Origin: JAYTUJ01 sp043744615
GTDB lineage: Bacteria > Patescibacteriota > Minisyncoccia > Phycocordibacterales > CAIRYW01
DNA: 64,000 bases
Direction: 5' to 3'
Assembly (NCBI GenBank): GCA_043744615.1
Contig: JAYTUJ010000030.1
Coordinates: 4,400-68,399, forward strand
The first letter of the stretch is position 1, and each line of letters opens with the position of its first letter. The position numbers and the translations under genes are program-made. The notes under the pieces were generated by a model, which had not been told where the DNA came from, did not search any database, and worked only from the letters and a program-made list of their open reading frames with translations. Shown piece by piece: positions 33,908 through 43,629 of this stretch.

Positions 33908-35662
33908 ATGTACATTGAGCAAAAACAACTCATCGATTTTATTATTGATTCCGGACTCTCGTCTCGGTCAGATATAGATGAATCACTTAAAGAATCTTTG
34001 GTAACTAAAGTTCCTTTTGAAAACGTTCTTGTTAAAAAAGGAAAAATAACCGAAGAAGATTTACGTCGAATTCAGGCGTATATTGTTGGAGTATCTTTTA
34101 TTGATTTAAAAGATCAAAAAATAGATTTTGAAGTTCTTACTTTAATTCCTGAACCGATTGCCCGTAAACATAACATTGTTGCGTTTAAAAAAACCACAGA
34201 GGCTCTTGAAGTTGCGATGCTCGATACTGAAGATTTGTCTGCTATTGATTTCGTAAAAAAGAAAGTAGGAATAAAAATTCTCCCTCGTCTTACTTCTGTA
34301 GAATCAATGAAGAGTGCTCTTTTGCAATATCAAAAAAGTTTGAAAGCAGATTTTGGAGATCTCATTAAGCAGGAGTCAACACTTTTAACAGCAATTAAAG
34401 ATAGTGATGGAAGCGAACCTCAAAGTGAAAGCGATCTTAAAAAAATTGCTGAAGATTTACCGGTAGTTCGAATTGTTGATACGCTCTTAAAACACGCCAT
34501 TATTCAAGATTCTTCTGATATTCATATTGAACAAATGGAACATGAAGTTGTTGTTCGATATCGAATCGACGGAATGCTTCACGATGCGATGATTTTACCT
34601 AAAGAAGCTGGTGCATCTATTACTGCGCGTATTAAAGTGCTTGCGAGTTTAAAACTTGATGAAAAACGTTTGCCACAAGACGGACGATTTAAAATTGAAC
34701 TAAACGGCGAACGAGTTGCGTTTCGAGTTTCTATTTTGCCAACATATTTTGGTGAAAAAACTGTAATGCGACTTTTGCGTGAAAACGTTTCTGGTTTTTC
34801 TTTAGAAAAATTAGGATTCCATGGTGAAGGCCTTGAACAAATTTATGCTGCAACTAAATTAACAACAGGAATGATTCTTGCAACAGGGCCAACTGGTTCT
34901 GGAAAAAGTACAACGCTGTATACTATTTTAGATATTGTAAATACTCCCGATGTAAATATTTCTACTATCGAAGACCCTGTTGAGTATCAAATGAAACGAG
35001 TAAACCAAACACAAGTAAAACCAGAAATTGGTTTTACGTTTGCCTCAGGTCTTCGTTCTTTGATGCGACAAGATCCAGACATTATTATGGTGGGAGAAAT
35101 TCGAGATAATGAAACCGCTTCGCTCGGTATCAACGCTGCGCTTACTGGTCACTTAGTGCTTTCAACATTGCACACAAACTCTGCTGCAGGTGCCATTCCT
35201 CGATTAATGGACATGCATGCAGAACCGTTTCTTTTGGTTTCTACATTGAGTGTAATAATTGGTCAACGACTGATTCGAAAACTTGCAGGAGTAAAAGAAA
35301 AATATTTTCTTACAAAAGATGAACTTGCTGTATTAGGCCGACATGCTGACCTTGATCGTATCCTTAGTTTATTAAAAATAGAAAAAATTGTTGATGAAGG
35401 TGCGACATGGGAAAAAATTTCTTTTTATAAACCAAAGCCTTCACCGGAATCTGAAGACGGATACAAATCTCGAACAGGTATTCATGAAGTGCTTCGTATG
35501 ACACCAACAATTCGTAGTCTAATTATGAAAGGTGCAACTTCAGATGAAATTGAAATACAAGCAAAAAAAGAAGGAATGGTTACAATGTTTGAAGATGGAA
35601 TTTTTCAAGCAGTTCAAGGAACAACTACTATTGAAGAAGTGCTACGTGTTGTGTCAGAATAG
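33908..35662 (+). CDS. pilB: Type IV pilus / type II secretion assembly ATPase
   Basis: The product has 584 residues. An N-terminal T2SSE_N/MshEN-like domain lies at about 1-150. The ATPase core has Walker A ATGPTGSGKSTTLYT, the Asp box STIEDPVEYQ, Walker B RQDPDIIMVGEIRDNETA and the His box LTGHLVLSTLHTNSA. It powers pilin polymerisation at the inner membrane. The zinc-binding CxxC pairs usual after QRLIRKL are absent. The next gene, pilC, starts 6 bases after the stop. Pilins and the prepilin peptidase are not in the window. Confidence 0.93.
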   Translation: MYIEQKQLIDFIIDSGLSSRSDIDESLKESLVTKVPFENVLVKKGKITEEDLRRIQAYIVGVSFIDLKDQKIDFEVLTLIPEPIARKHNIVAFKKTTEALEVAMLDTEDLSAIDFVKKKVGIKILPRLTSVESMKSALLQYQKSLKADFGDLIKQESTLLTAIKDSDGSEPQSESDLKKIAEDLPVVRIVDTLLKHAIIQDSSDIHIEQMEHEVVVRYRIDGMLHDAMILPKEAGASITARIKVLASLKLDEKRLPQDGRFKIELNGERVAFRVSILPTYFGEKTVMRLLRENVSGFSLEKLGFHGEGLEQIYAATKLTTGMILATGPTGSGKSTTLYTILDIVNTPDVNISTIEDPVEYQMKRVNQTQVKPEIGFTFASGLRSLMRQDPDIIMVGEIRDNETASLGINAALTGHLVLSTLHTNSAAGAIPRLMDMHAEPFLLVSTLSVIIGQRLIRKLAGVKEKYFLTKDELAVLGRHADLDRILSLLKIEKIVDEGATWEKISFYKPKPSPESEDGYKSRTGIHEVLRMTPTIRSLIMKGATSDEIEIQAKKEGMVTMFEDGIFQAVQGTTTIEEVLRVVSE

Positions 35663-35668
35663 TATTAT

Positions 35669-36877
35669 ATGAAATTCAACGTAAAAACTCGTACATCATC
35701 AGGAGAAGAAGTTGAATCTGTAAAAGAGGCTCAAGATAAGTATACTCTTTTTAAGGATGTAAAAAAAAATGGAGAAACTTTAATTTCTTTTAAAGCTGTT
35801 AAGGATGGTAGCTCATTTTTTTCTTTAAAATTCAGTGGAGGAAAAGTAAAAGAACTTGAAAAAATAACATTTGCCCGAAATCTTGGTTCAATGCTTGAAG
35901 CAGGTCTTGCTCTTTCAAGAGGACTTACTGTTCTTGAAAAACAATCTAACAAAGCTTCTTTTAAAAAAGTCGTGATTGGACTTAACAATGCAATTAGCGA
36001 AGGAAAATCTTTCCATGAAGCTATTGAAATGCATCCAACTGTTTTCCCTAAAATATTTTCTGCGATGGTAAAAGCGGGTGAAGAAAGTGGATCGCTTTCT
36101 GAATCACTTAAACTTGTTGCATATCAAATGGAAAAGATATTTCTTTTGAAAAAGAAAATTAAGGGGGCAATGATTTATCCCGGAGTTGTTGTTTCTTTGA
36201 TGATCGTGATTGCAATTTTGATGCTTATTTATGTGGTACCAAGCCTAACTGCTACGTTTAAAGAGCTCGGTGCAAAACTTCCGGCGAGTACTCAATTAAT
36301 TATTGATGTCAGTGATTTTTTGAAAGAACACACAGTTATGGCTTTCGTTATTTTGTTTGGAGGAGGGTTTTCGTTTACGCGTTTAATTGCAACAAAAAAA
36401 GGACAAAGATTTTCAGATTGGTTTGTACTTCATATGCCACTTATTTCTGAAATGGCAAAACAAACAAATGCAGCACGAAGTACACGAACACTTTCGTCAC
36501 TTATTAATTCTGGAGTAAGTATCGTACAAGCTTCAGAGATTGCTGCCGAGGTTGTGCAGAATTCATATTATCAAGAAGTTCTAAATAAAATTAGCGCACG
36601 AGTTGAAAAAGGGGAAACGCTTTCTTCGGTGTTTGAAGAATACCCACATTTATTTCCTGTCTTTGTGACCGAAATGGTAAGTGTAGGAGAAGAAACAGGA
36701 AAATTAGGGAGTATGCTTTTGGGTGTTGCTACATACTACGAAAACGAAGTTGAGCAAAAAACAAAAGACCTCTCAACTATTATTGAACCGTTGTTGATGA
36801 TTTTAATTGGTCTTGGTGTAGGATTTTTTGCGATCTCGATGATTACTCCAACGTATACTGTATTGAATAATATTTAA
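35669..36877 (+). CDS. pilC: Type IV pilus inner-membrane platform protein
   Basis: The product is 402 residues and has two GspF/PilC repeats. The first has FARNLGSMLEAGLALSRGL and AGEESGSLSESLKLVA, the second has STRTLSSLINSGVSIVQAS and VGEETGKLGSMLLGVA. Hydrophobic spans lie at about 165-190, 215-240 and 370-395. PilC couples the PilB ATPase to pilus assembly. It sits in an operon with pilB and is followed 11 bases later by tpiA. Confidence 0.92.
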   Translation: MKFNVKTRTSSGEEVESVKEAQDKYTLFKDVKKNGETLISFKAVKDGSSFFSLKFSGGKVKELEKITFARNLGSMLEAGLALSRGLTVLEKQSNKASFKKVVIGLNNAISEGKSFHEAIEMHPTVFPKIFSAMVKAGEESGSLSESLKLVAYQMEKIFLLKKKIKGAMIYPGVVVSLMIVIAILMLIYVVPSLTATFKELGAKLPASTQLIIDVSDFLKEHTVMAFVILFGGGFSFTRLIATKKGQRFSDWFVLHMPLISEMAKQTNAARSTRTLSSLINSGVSIVQASEIAAEVVQNSYYQEVLNKISARVEKGETLSSVFEEYPHLFPVFVTEMVSVGEETGKLGSMLLGVATYYENEVEQKTKDLSTIIEPLLMILIGLGVGFFAISMITPTYTVLNNI

Positions 36878-36888
36878 TAAATTAATTT

Positions 36889-37671
36889 ATGTTTATAATT
36901 GCAAACTGGAAGACAAATCCTCAAACCACATCGGACGCACTGACACTGGTTTCTTCTTTAAAAAAGAATTTAAAAAAAATATCTATCCCAACAAAACATT
37001 CTGTTATTGTTTGTCCACCACACACATTTTTGTCAGCAGTATCAAAGTCTATTTTAAAAAGTCGAATCAAACTCGGCGCACAAGATATAAGTGAATTTAC
37101 AGAAGGTGCTCATACAGGTAGTGTAACTGCTCGAATGATAAAAGATGCGGGAGCGCAATATTGCATTGTCGGTCATTCTGAAAGAAGAAAAGCAGGAGAA
37201 ACTAATATTCAAGTTGCCGAAAAAATTAAAAGATGTCTCGAATTAAAAATCACTCCGATTGTTTGTATCGGTGAATGGGAGCGTGATGAACAAGGTGTAT
37301 ATCTTTCGGTGCTTACAAAACAATTTGAAGAAAGCTTTTTACAAATAAGTAAACAAGATTTTGAAAAAATTATTATTGCCTATGAGCCGGTGTGGGCTAT
37401 TAGTACTTCACAAACAATGGCCCCAACTGGTCATAAGACTTCAATGGATACACATACGATTCATGAAACCGTTTTATTTTTACGAAAAATAATTGCCGAG
37501 AAATTTAAAATCAATTCTTTGAAATCAGTTCCTATTTTATATGGGGGTTCAGTTGATTGTCATAATGCTCAAGATATTGTTAAAAACGGCCATGTTCAAG
37601 GCTTACTTGTCGGCAAAGCAAGTTTGAATGCAGAAGAATTTTCCCAGCTGGTCAAAAATGTTCTAGAATAG
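36889..37671 (+). CDS. tpiA: Triosephosphate isomerase
   Basis: The product is 260 residues. The substrate-binding Asn-x-Lys is in FIIANWKTNP, the catalytic His in YCIVGHSERR, the catalytic Glu in IIAYEPVWAI, and the phosphate-binding loop in PILYGGSVD. It interconverts DHAP and glyceraldehyde-3-phosphate. The gene follows pilC and precedes pgk by 4 bases, the start of a small glycolytic pair. Confidence 0.96.
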   Translation: MFIIANWKTNPQTTSDALTLVSSLKKNLKKISIPTKHSVIVCPPHTFLSAVSKSILKSRIKLGAQDISEFTEGAHTGSVTARMIKDAGAQYCIVGHSERRKAGETNIQVAEKIKRCLELKITPIVCIGEWERDEQGVYLSVLTKQFEESFLQISKQDFEKIIIAYEPVWAISTSQTMAPTGHKTSMDTHTIHETVLFLRKIIAEKFKINSLKSVPILYGGSVDCHNAQDIVKNGHVQGLLVGKASLNAEEFSQLVKNVLE

Positions 37672-37675
37672 GTGA

Positions 37676-38836
37676 ATGGCTCAATCAAATACGTCTGCAC
37701 AAATTTCATATTTAAACGAAGAAACCAATTTAAAAGGTAAGCATGTTTTATTACGGGTTGATTTTAACGTTCCTATTATTGATGGCATTATCCAAAATGA
37801 TTTTAGAATTCGACAAGAAATTCCAACAATTGAATTATTGCAATCAAAGGGTGCAAAAATTATTTTGATTAGCCATTTGACTGATAAAAATAATGTAACG
37901 CTCGAGCCGGTGGCTCGAGCGCTCGTTGCAAAGTTTCCTCGCCTTTATTTTATTACTGATATTTTTGATAAAAAATCACACGATATTGTTGATGCGATGA
38001 AAGAAGGGGATATTGTCCTTTTTGAAAATCTTCGACAATGGCCTGGAGAAGAATCAAACAGTGAAACCTTTGCAGACAATCTTGCTTCTTTTGCAGATGT
38101 GTTTGTTAACGATGCTTTTGCAGTTTCTCACCGACCACACGCCTCGATTGTAGGTTTACCAAAACGATTACCTTCGTACTGTGGACCTCTTTTGGAAACT
38201 GAAATTAAAGAACTTTCAAAAGTATTTTCACCAAAACATCCATTTTTATTTATTCTTGGTGGTGCAAAATTTGAAACAAAACTTCCACTTATTCAAAAAT
38301 ATTTAAAGACAGCAGACAATGTTTTTGTCGGTGGCGCTCTTGCACACGATATTTTTAAAACACGTGATTTATTTGTTGGTGATTCTTTAGTTGCTGATAA
38401 ACCAATTGATTTGTCAGAAATTTCAAAAGATTCTAAATTAATTGTTCCCGTTGACGTAGTTGTTCGACATAAAGGAATTCTAGAAACAAAAACACCCCAA
38501 ACAATTTCAGTTGGAGATAATATTATTGATGCTGGGCCCAAAACACTTTCTGAATTAAAAAAATTGATAGATCAAGCCGAATTTATTTTGTGGAACGGAC
38601 CCATTGGTATGTATATTGGTGGTTTCAAACAAGGTACTCTAGAACTTGCACAAATGATTGCACAAAGAACTTCTGAAGGAGGATCGATGTCTATTATTGG
38701 AGGAGGAGACACCTTAGCTTCGATTGATGAACTTGGAATTGAAAATAAATTTTCTTTTGTTTCAACAGGAGGCGGAGCAATGCTTGATTTTTTAGCAGAT
38801 GAAACACTTGTCGGAATTGACGCTTTAAAAAAATAA
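37676..38836 (+). CDS. pgk: Phosphoglycerate kinase
   Basis: The product is 386 residues. The N-terminal motif is LLRVDFNVPIIDG, then VFVNDAFAVSHRPHASI, GGAKFETKLPLI, and the C-terminal nucleotide-binding GGGDTLAS and FVSTGGGAMLDFL. It makes ATP from 1,3-bisphosphoglycerate. With tpiA it forms the only glycolytic genes of the window. The start ATG follows a short AGGTGA, a weak Shine-Dalgarno-like element uncommon here. Confidence 0.96.
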   Translation: MAQSNTSAQISYLNEETNLKGKHVLLRVDFNVPIIDGIIQNDFRIRQEIPTIELLQSKGAKIILISHLTDKNNVTLEPVARALVAKFPRLYFITDIFDKKSHDIVDAMKEGDIVLFENLRQWPGEESNSETFADNLASFADVFVNDAFAVSHRPHASIVGLPKRLPSYCGPLLETEIKELSKVFSPKHPFLFILGGAKFETKLPLIQKYLKTADNVFVGGALAHDIFKTRDLFVGDSLVADKPIDLSEISKDSKLIVPVDVVVRHKGILETKTPQTISVGDNIIDAGPKTLSELKKLIDQAEFILWNGPIGMYIGGFKQGTLELAQMIAQRTSEGGSMSIIGGGDTLASIDELGIENKFSFVSTGGGAMLDFLADETLVGIDALKK

Positions 38837-38864
38837 AACATAATTTTTTGCAGGTAATATATTT

Positions 38865-40598
38865 ATGGAATTAAATATTCGAACATCTTTGACTTCAACA
38901 GAGTCAGAACCTTTTGGTCAACTTCACGAGCTTGTTGCGAAGCTTCTTTTTTATCGTGATATAAAAACAAAAGATGATGCCGACATTTTTATTAATCCAA
39001 ATTATGATGTGCATGTCCACGATCCTTTTTTAATGAAGGACATGCAAAAAACAGTTGTACGAATTTTTGATGCAATGGCGCGACAACAAAAAATTGTTGT
39101 GTACGGCGATTACGATGCTGATGGAATTCCGGCGTCAGTAATTCTTCATGATTATTTTAAAAAAGTCGGATATAAAAACTTTTCTGTGTATATTCCGCAT
39201 CGAGATAATGAAGGTTTTGGTTTACACATTGATGCAATAAATACACTTCATGCAGAAGAAGCAAAATTAATTATCACGGTTGATTGCGGGATTACAAATG
39301 TGAAAGAAGTTTTGCATGCAGAAAAACTTGGTATCGATGTAATTATTACCGATCACCATTTACCTCACGGAGAACTTCCTCCAGCGTATGCAATTTTAAA
39401 TCCAAAACAAATTGGATGTGGATATCCATACAAAATGTTATGTGGTTCTGGCGTCGCATTTAAACTGGTGCAAGCACTTGCGAAATATCAGGATACAATA
39501 GACGAATCAAATTTTCCTAAAGATTTTATAAAACTTCCCGTCGGCTTTGAAAAATGGTCTCTTGATTTAGCAGGTCTCGCGACTATTGCCGACATGGTTC
39601 CGTTACAAGGAGAGAACAGAGCTTTGGCATATTATGGTTTACAAGTGATGCGAAAAACTCGTCGACTTGGTTTGCAAGTATTGTTTAAAAAATTGTCGGT
39701 TAATCAACAAAATATAACTGAAGACGATATTTCATTTACTGTTGTTCCACGAATTAATGCCGCATCACGAATGGGAAATCCATACGAAGCATTTAAATTA
39801 CTTTCAACCACTGACTTTGAAGAAGCTCGTGAGGTTGTTGCTCATTTAGAAAAAATAAACAAAGAACGAAAAGGTGTTGTTGGTTCAATTGTTAAAGACG
39901 CAAAAGCTCGACTCAATAAACGTGACCTTGAAGATAAACCAGTTATTGTTATCGGTAATCCTGATTGGAAACCCGCACTTCTCGGACTTGTTGCAACGTC
40001 CTTAGTAAAAGATTATTCGCGCCCTGTCTTTTTATGGGGACGTGATGGAAAAAACAAAATCAAAGGATCATGTCGTTCTGATAAAACTGTTAATCTTGTT
40101 TCACTTCTTGAAGCGATGCCGGCTGATGCCCTTCTCGAGTTCGGGGGTCACGGACCAACCGGAGGTTTTTCTGTTTCAGATGATGCAATTCATACATTTG
40201 AAGAAAATTTAATAAAAGTATACCAAGAATCATTGGTTGCAGATTCTGTGAAACATGGTTCCGTAGAAATTGATGCAGAACTTTCTCCGCGTGATGTTAC
40301 GTTAAATTTTTATAATCATCTTTCTAAACTCGCACCATTTGGTGAAGAAAATAAAAAACCATTATTTCTTTTTAGAGATGTCTTTGTTGAACAAACAAAA
40401 CAATTTGGTCAGACAAAAAACCATGCCGAAATAATTCTCTCAAAAGACGGGCGACGCCTTAAAGCAATAGAATTTTTCTCGGACAGACTAGAAACACTTG
40501 CTGAATTTAACGGTAAAACAATTTCTATAATTGGTCATATTGAAAAAGACTTTTTTCCACAAAATAGCTTTCGGTTAAGAATTGTTGATATACTGTAA
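38865..40598 (+). CDS. recJ: Single-stranded-DNA-specific exonuclease RecJ
   Basis: The product is 577 residues. The DHH domain has VVYGDYDADGIPASVI, IITVDCGITN and IITDHHLPHGELPPAYAILN. The DHHA1 part shows RINAASRMGNPYEA and EFGGHGPTGGFSV. RecJ degrades single-stranded DNA 5' to 3' in repair, recombination and processing of incoming DNA. Its position in one run with pilB/pilC and comEC fits a link to DNA uptake. The rnhA gene starts 3 bases after the stop. Confidence 0.94.
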   Translation: MELNIRTSLTSTESEPFGQLHELVAKLLFYRDIKTKDDADIFINPNYDVHVHDPFLMKDMQKTVVRIFDAMARQQKIVVYGDYDADGIPASVILHDYFKKVGYKNFSVYIPHRDNEGFGLHIDAINTLHAEEAKLIITVDCGITNVKEVLHAEKLGIDVIITDHHLPHGELPPAYAILNPKQIGCGYPYKMLCGSGVAFKLVQALAKYQDTIDESNFPKDFIKLPVGFEKWSLDLAGLATIADMVPLQGENRALAYYGLQVMRKTRRLGLQVLFKKLSVNQQNITEDDISFTVVPRINAASRMGNPYEAFKLLSTTDFEEAREVVAHLEKINKERKGVVGSIVKDAKARLNKRDLEDKPVIVIGNPDWKPALLGLVATSLVKDYSRPVFLWGRDGKNKIKGSCRSDKTVNLVSLLEAMPADALLEFGGHGPTGGFSVSDDAIHTFEENLIKVYQESLVADSVKHGSVEIDAELSPRDVTLNFYNHLSKLAPFGEENKKPLFLFRDVFVEQTKQFGQTKNHAEIILSKDGRRLKAIEFFSDRLETLAEFNGKTISIIGHIEKDFFPQNSFRLRIVDIL

Positions 40599-40601
40599 TT
40601 C

Positions 40602-41429
40602 ATGGATACGCTCAGTTTGTTTCACAAAGAAAGTTACACAGTATTTACTGACGGGTCTTCTCGAGGTAACCCAGGTCCGGGGGGCTTTGCGGCAATCGTT
40701 ATATTACAGCGTATTTCGAATGTGTACTCATCTTGTGAAACATATGTTTCAGAAATCGGGGGATTTGAGCCGAATACTACGAATAACAGAATGGAGCTCA
40801 GTGCAGTCATAAAGGGGATTGCATATATTCTTCAAGATATAGAGTCAAAAAAAGTTTCTTCAGATGATATTCCTGTAAACATATACCTCGATTCTGCATA
40901 TGTACTTAATGGAGCTACAAAATGGATATATGGATGGCAAAAGAATAACTGGGTAACATCACAAAAAACTTCTGTTGAAAATCAAGATTTATGGAAAGAA
41001 CTTGTTGAAGCTTTGGTTATAGTCAAAGACAAGAATATAAAAATTACATGGACAAAAGTTAAAGGTCACAACGGTGTTATTTTAAATGAACGATGCGATG
41101 AGATTGCTACAAGTTTTGCAACGAAAGAAAATATTGTGTTATACACTGGTAAACTTGAAACATATCGCATAAAGATTACTACAGAAGAAATTAATAATGG
41201 AACTTTTTTAAATACTACACAAAGCACAAGTTCTATTAAAAAGTCTTCATCAAAAAATAAACCAGCCTACTCGTATATCAGTTTAGTAGATAAAAAAGTC
41301 TACATAGACCATTCTTGGATTGATTGTGAAAAAAGAGTCAAAGGTAAGTCGGGTGTGAAATTTAAAAAGTCTTTAAATGCTGAGGACGAGCAAAATATTA
41401 TAGCGGACTTTAAAAAGTTTTTAAACTAA
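40602..41429 (+). CDS. rnhA: Ribonuclease HI with a C-terminal hybrid-binding-like domain
   Basis: The product is 275 residues. The catalytic domain (about 8-165) shows VFTDGSSRGNPGPGGFA (first Asp), NNRMELSAVIKGI (Glu), NIYLDSAYV (Asp) and WTKVKGHNGVILNERCDEIA (His and final Asp). After a Ser/Lys linker, residues about 222-275 (WIDCEKRVKGKSGVKFKK) resemble the RNase H1 hybrid-binding/viroplasmin domain, which normally lies at the N-terminus. It cuts RNA in RNA-DNA hybrids. Confidence 0.85.
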   Translation: MDTLSLFHKESYTVFTDGSSRGNPGPGGFAAIVILQRISNVYSSCETYVSEIGGFEPNTTNNRMELSAVIKGIAYILQDIESKKVSSDDIPVNIYLDSAYVLNGATKWIYGWQKNNWVTSQKTSVENQDLWKELVEALVIVKDKNIKITWTKVKGHNGVILNERCDEIATSFATKENIVLYTGKLETYRIKITTEEINNGTFLNTTQSTSSIKKSSSKNKPAYSYISLVDKKVYIDHSWIDCEKRVKGKSGVKFKKSLNAEDEQNIIADFKKFLN

Positions 41430-41468
41430 ATTCAGTTTTTCTTTAGTTCTCTAGTGTAGGTTGTATAC

Positions 41469-42968
41469 ATGCGCACGTATGCGCTTTACATTATTACAAT
41501 TGGTTTTTTATTAGGTGATATTTTTTCACTTTTATTAAATCTTGAGACTCGTATTTTTGCGATAGTTGTTTTCTGTTGTGCAACTATTTTTTTGAATTTA
41601 AAAATAACCGGATATAAAAATTTAAGTTCTTACTATTTTTCCCTCGCTATAGTTTTAGTTTTTTTCTTTGGTATGTATCGTGGGCAAGTTGCACTTTTTT
41701 ATATTGATCACAATTCTCTTTCTTCATACATTTCAGAACATAAAAATAAAAACATTTTAATCGAAGGACAGATAGTCACCGACCCAGTGACGATTGAAAA
41801 TAAAACAAGTTATGTTCTTGAGATATCCTCAGTTGAACACCAGACGTTGCAAAATAAAATTAAGGCGAAAATTTCACAAAGATTTTATTTCGATAAAGAT
41901 TTAAAGATAGACGATGTTGTGAGTGTTGAAGGAACATTACAAACCGTTAAAAATTTTAAAACAAAAAATGGTAGAGAATTTGAATATCAAAAGTTTTTAG
42001 CGTCAACAAATATTTTTTATCAGTTTAAAGTTTCACAAATTATTTCACAAAAAATAATATATACATTACAAAAAAGTATTGTCGATTTTAAACATGAATT
42101 TATAATAAGATTTTTTACGTATCTTCCGTATCACGAAGCTGTTCTTATGTCGGGTCTTTTGGTTTCCGGAAAAAGTATGTTTCCGAGTTATTTAGTTACT
42201 CAGTTTCAAAAAGCTGGGCTGATACATATCGTTGTTCTTTCAGGTTTTAATGTTTCAATCGTTATTGGTACTGCGATGTTTATTTTTTTTCGAATTCCTT
42301 TTGTCCGCAGATGGCAGGTTTTGTTTTTAGGCATCCTTTCAATTTATTTTTTTGTTCTTATGGTTGGCAGTGACCCTCCCGTTTTGCGAGCGGCTTTTAT
42401 GAGTTTTTTTGCTTTGCTCGCTCGACTTTTATATCGAAAGAATTTAGTTTCCCGAACATTACTTTTTTCTGTGTTGTGTATATCAGTGTTGTATCCATTA
42501 ATGCCAATATACAACCCATCATTTTTATTGAGTGTAATCGCAACTGCTGGAGTTATTCATTTTTCACCTTTATTTTTAGATGTATTTTATTTTTTACCTC
42601 AAAAGTTTGCGGTACGTGATTTTATTAGTGCAACAATCGGCACTCAAATTTTTGTTTTACCTTTTTTATTGTATTTAACAGGTAATTTTTCGCTTATTTC
42701 TTTTTTGGTTAATATTATTGTCTTACCTTTTGTACCCATTATTATGTTGCTTGGGGTGATATTATTTATCTTTTCTTATATAAGTGTATATGTGTCGGTT
42801 ATGATTGCTATCTTTTCTCATACACTCATCGCAGGTCTTTTTTGGATTGTAGAACATGCTTCAAATCTAAGTATCTCTACGATTCCAATACAAATGCCAA
42901 TAGTAACAATGTTTTTTTGGTACATTGTCTTTTTGACACTGATTTTTTTAAAAAGAGATATTAGATAA
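41469..42968 (+). CDS. comEC: ComEC/Rec2 family DNA uptake channel (short form)
   Basis: The product is 499 residues. Hydrophobic spans in the first 75 residues are followed by an OB-like DUF4131 region (about 80-180) and the Competence domain (about 215-490). The latter has LMSGLLVSGKSMFPSYL, GLIHIVVLSGFNVSIV and GSDPPVLRAAFMSFFALLAR. ComEC carries single-stranded DNA across the membrane during transformation. The C-terminal metallo-beta-lactamase-like domain of longer ComEC proteins (700-800 residues) is absent. Its stop overlaps the end of the convergent sod gene by 8 bases. Confidence 0.88.
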   Translation: MRTYALYIITIGFLLGDIFSLLLNLETRIFAIVVFCCATIFLNLKITGYKNLSSYYFSLAIVLVFFFGMYRGQVALFYIDHNSLSSYISEHKNKNILIEGQIVTDPVTIENKTSYVLEISSVEHQTLQNKIKAKISQRFYFDKDLKIDDVVSVEGTLQTVKNFKTKNGREFEYQKFLASTNIFYQFKVSQIISQKIIYTLQKSIVDFKHEFIIRFFTYLPYHEAVLMSGLLVSGKSMFPSYLVTQFQKAGLIHIVVLSGFNVSIVIGTAMFIFFRIPFVRRWQVLFLGILSIYFFVLMVGSDPPVLRAAFMSFFALLARLLYRKNLVSRTLLFSVLCISVLYPLMPIYNPSFLLSVIATAGVIHFSPLFLDVFYFLPQKFAVRDFISATIGTQIFVLPFLLYLTGNFSLISFLVNIIVLPFVPIIMLLGVILFIFSYISVYVSVMIAIFSHTLIAGLFWIVEHASNLSISTIPIQMPIVTMFFWYIVFLTLIFLKRDIR

Positions 42969-43548
42969 ATCTTTTTTCGACAACCTTCCAATTTGTATTA
43001 GCGAGGTAAGCGTCAATATATTTTTTCTTTTCAGAAGGAAGGTAATCAAGCATGTATGAATGCTCCCACATATCGATACCGTATAAAAATACGAGTCCAT
43101 TGAGGTGTCCAAGATGTTGTTCGTCTACCCATGTTTGTACAAGAACATCTTGTTTTGGATCGTAGCAAAGTATTGCCCAGCCAATTCCTCGGGTCATTGC
43201 GATCGACTTAAATCGATTCATCCACGCATCAAAATTACCCCATGTGTCAGAAATTCTTTTGTATAGATTACTCGATGAATCAATAGGTGTAGGTCCATGC
43301 TCAAGTTGTTCAAAATAATATTCATGATTTCGCATTCCATCAAATTCAAAACCAAATCTTCTTTGAATTTCAGATATCGCATATGCATTTTTTTCGGCAT
43401 CTTCAGGAGTTTGAGAATACTCTTTGATTTTTTCTTGAATAAGGTTTGCATGTTTTACATAACCAGCATATAGCTTTAGGTGCTCATCTATTGTTTTTTG
43501 AGATATGCCAACAAGTGCTAGAATAATAAACTTTTTTTCTGGAAACAT
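42961..43548 (-). CDS. Fe/Mn-family superoxide dismutase-like protein
   Basis: The product is 195 residues. The four expected metal ligands can be placed: His23 in IDEHLKLYAGYV, His75 in GMRNHEYYF, and the Asp and His of GIDMWEHSYMLDY. The gateway Tyr is kept in the YV pair, but the second-shell His pair of classical enzymes (KHHxTYV) is replaced by Leu-Tyr. It should detoxify superoxide, though the active site is not classical. No signal peptide is seen. Convergent with comEC. Confidence 0.82.
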   Translation of the reverse strand: MFPEKKFIILALVGISQKTIDEHLKLYAGYVKHANLIQEKIKEYSQTPEDAEKNAYAISEIQRRFGFEFDGMRNHEYYFEQLEHGPTPIDSSSNLYKRISDTWGNFDAWMNRFKSIAMTRGIGWAILCYDPKQDVLVQTWVDEQHLGHLNGLVFLYGIDMWEHSYMLDYLPSEKKKYIDAYLANTNWKVVEKRFI

Positions 43549-43629
43549 ATATTTTAATTTAGGAAATAATTTAATCTTTTTGTATATATAGTATATCTCA
43601 TATTGCTATAACCTAAGAGGTGTCTTTTT

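Noticed and set aside
33739..33933. 64-codon minus-strand ORF across the pilB start
   Set aside because: It overlaps the pilB promoter and first codons, has no start signal and no domain, so it is treated as chance.
42961..43548. Loss of the first metal ligand in the superoxide dismutase
   Set aside because: At first the Leu-Tyr in place of KHH looked like a lost ligand. Counting in E. coli SodB shows that the ligand is the His three residues before that Lys, and its counterpart His23 is present.
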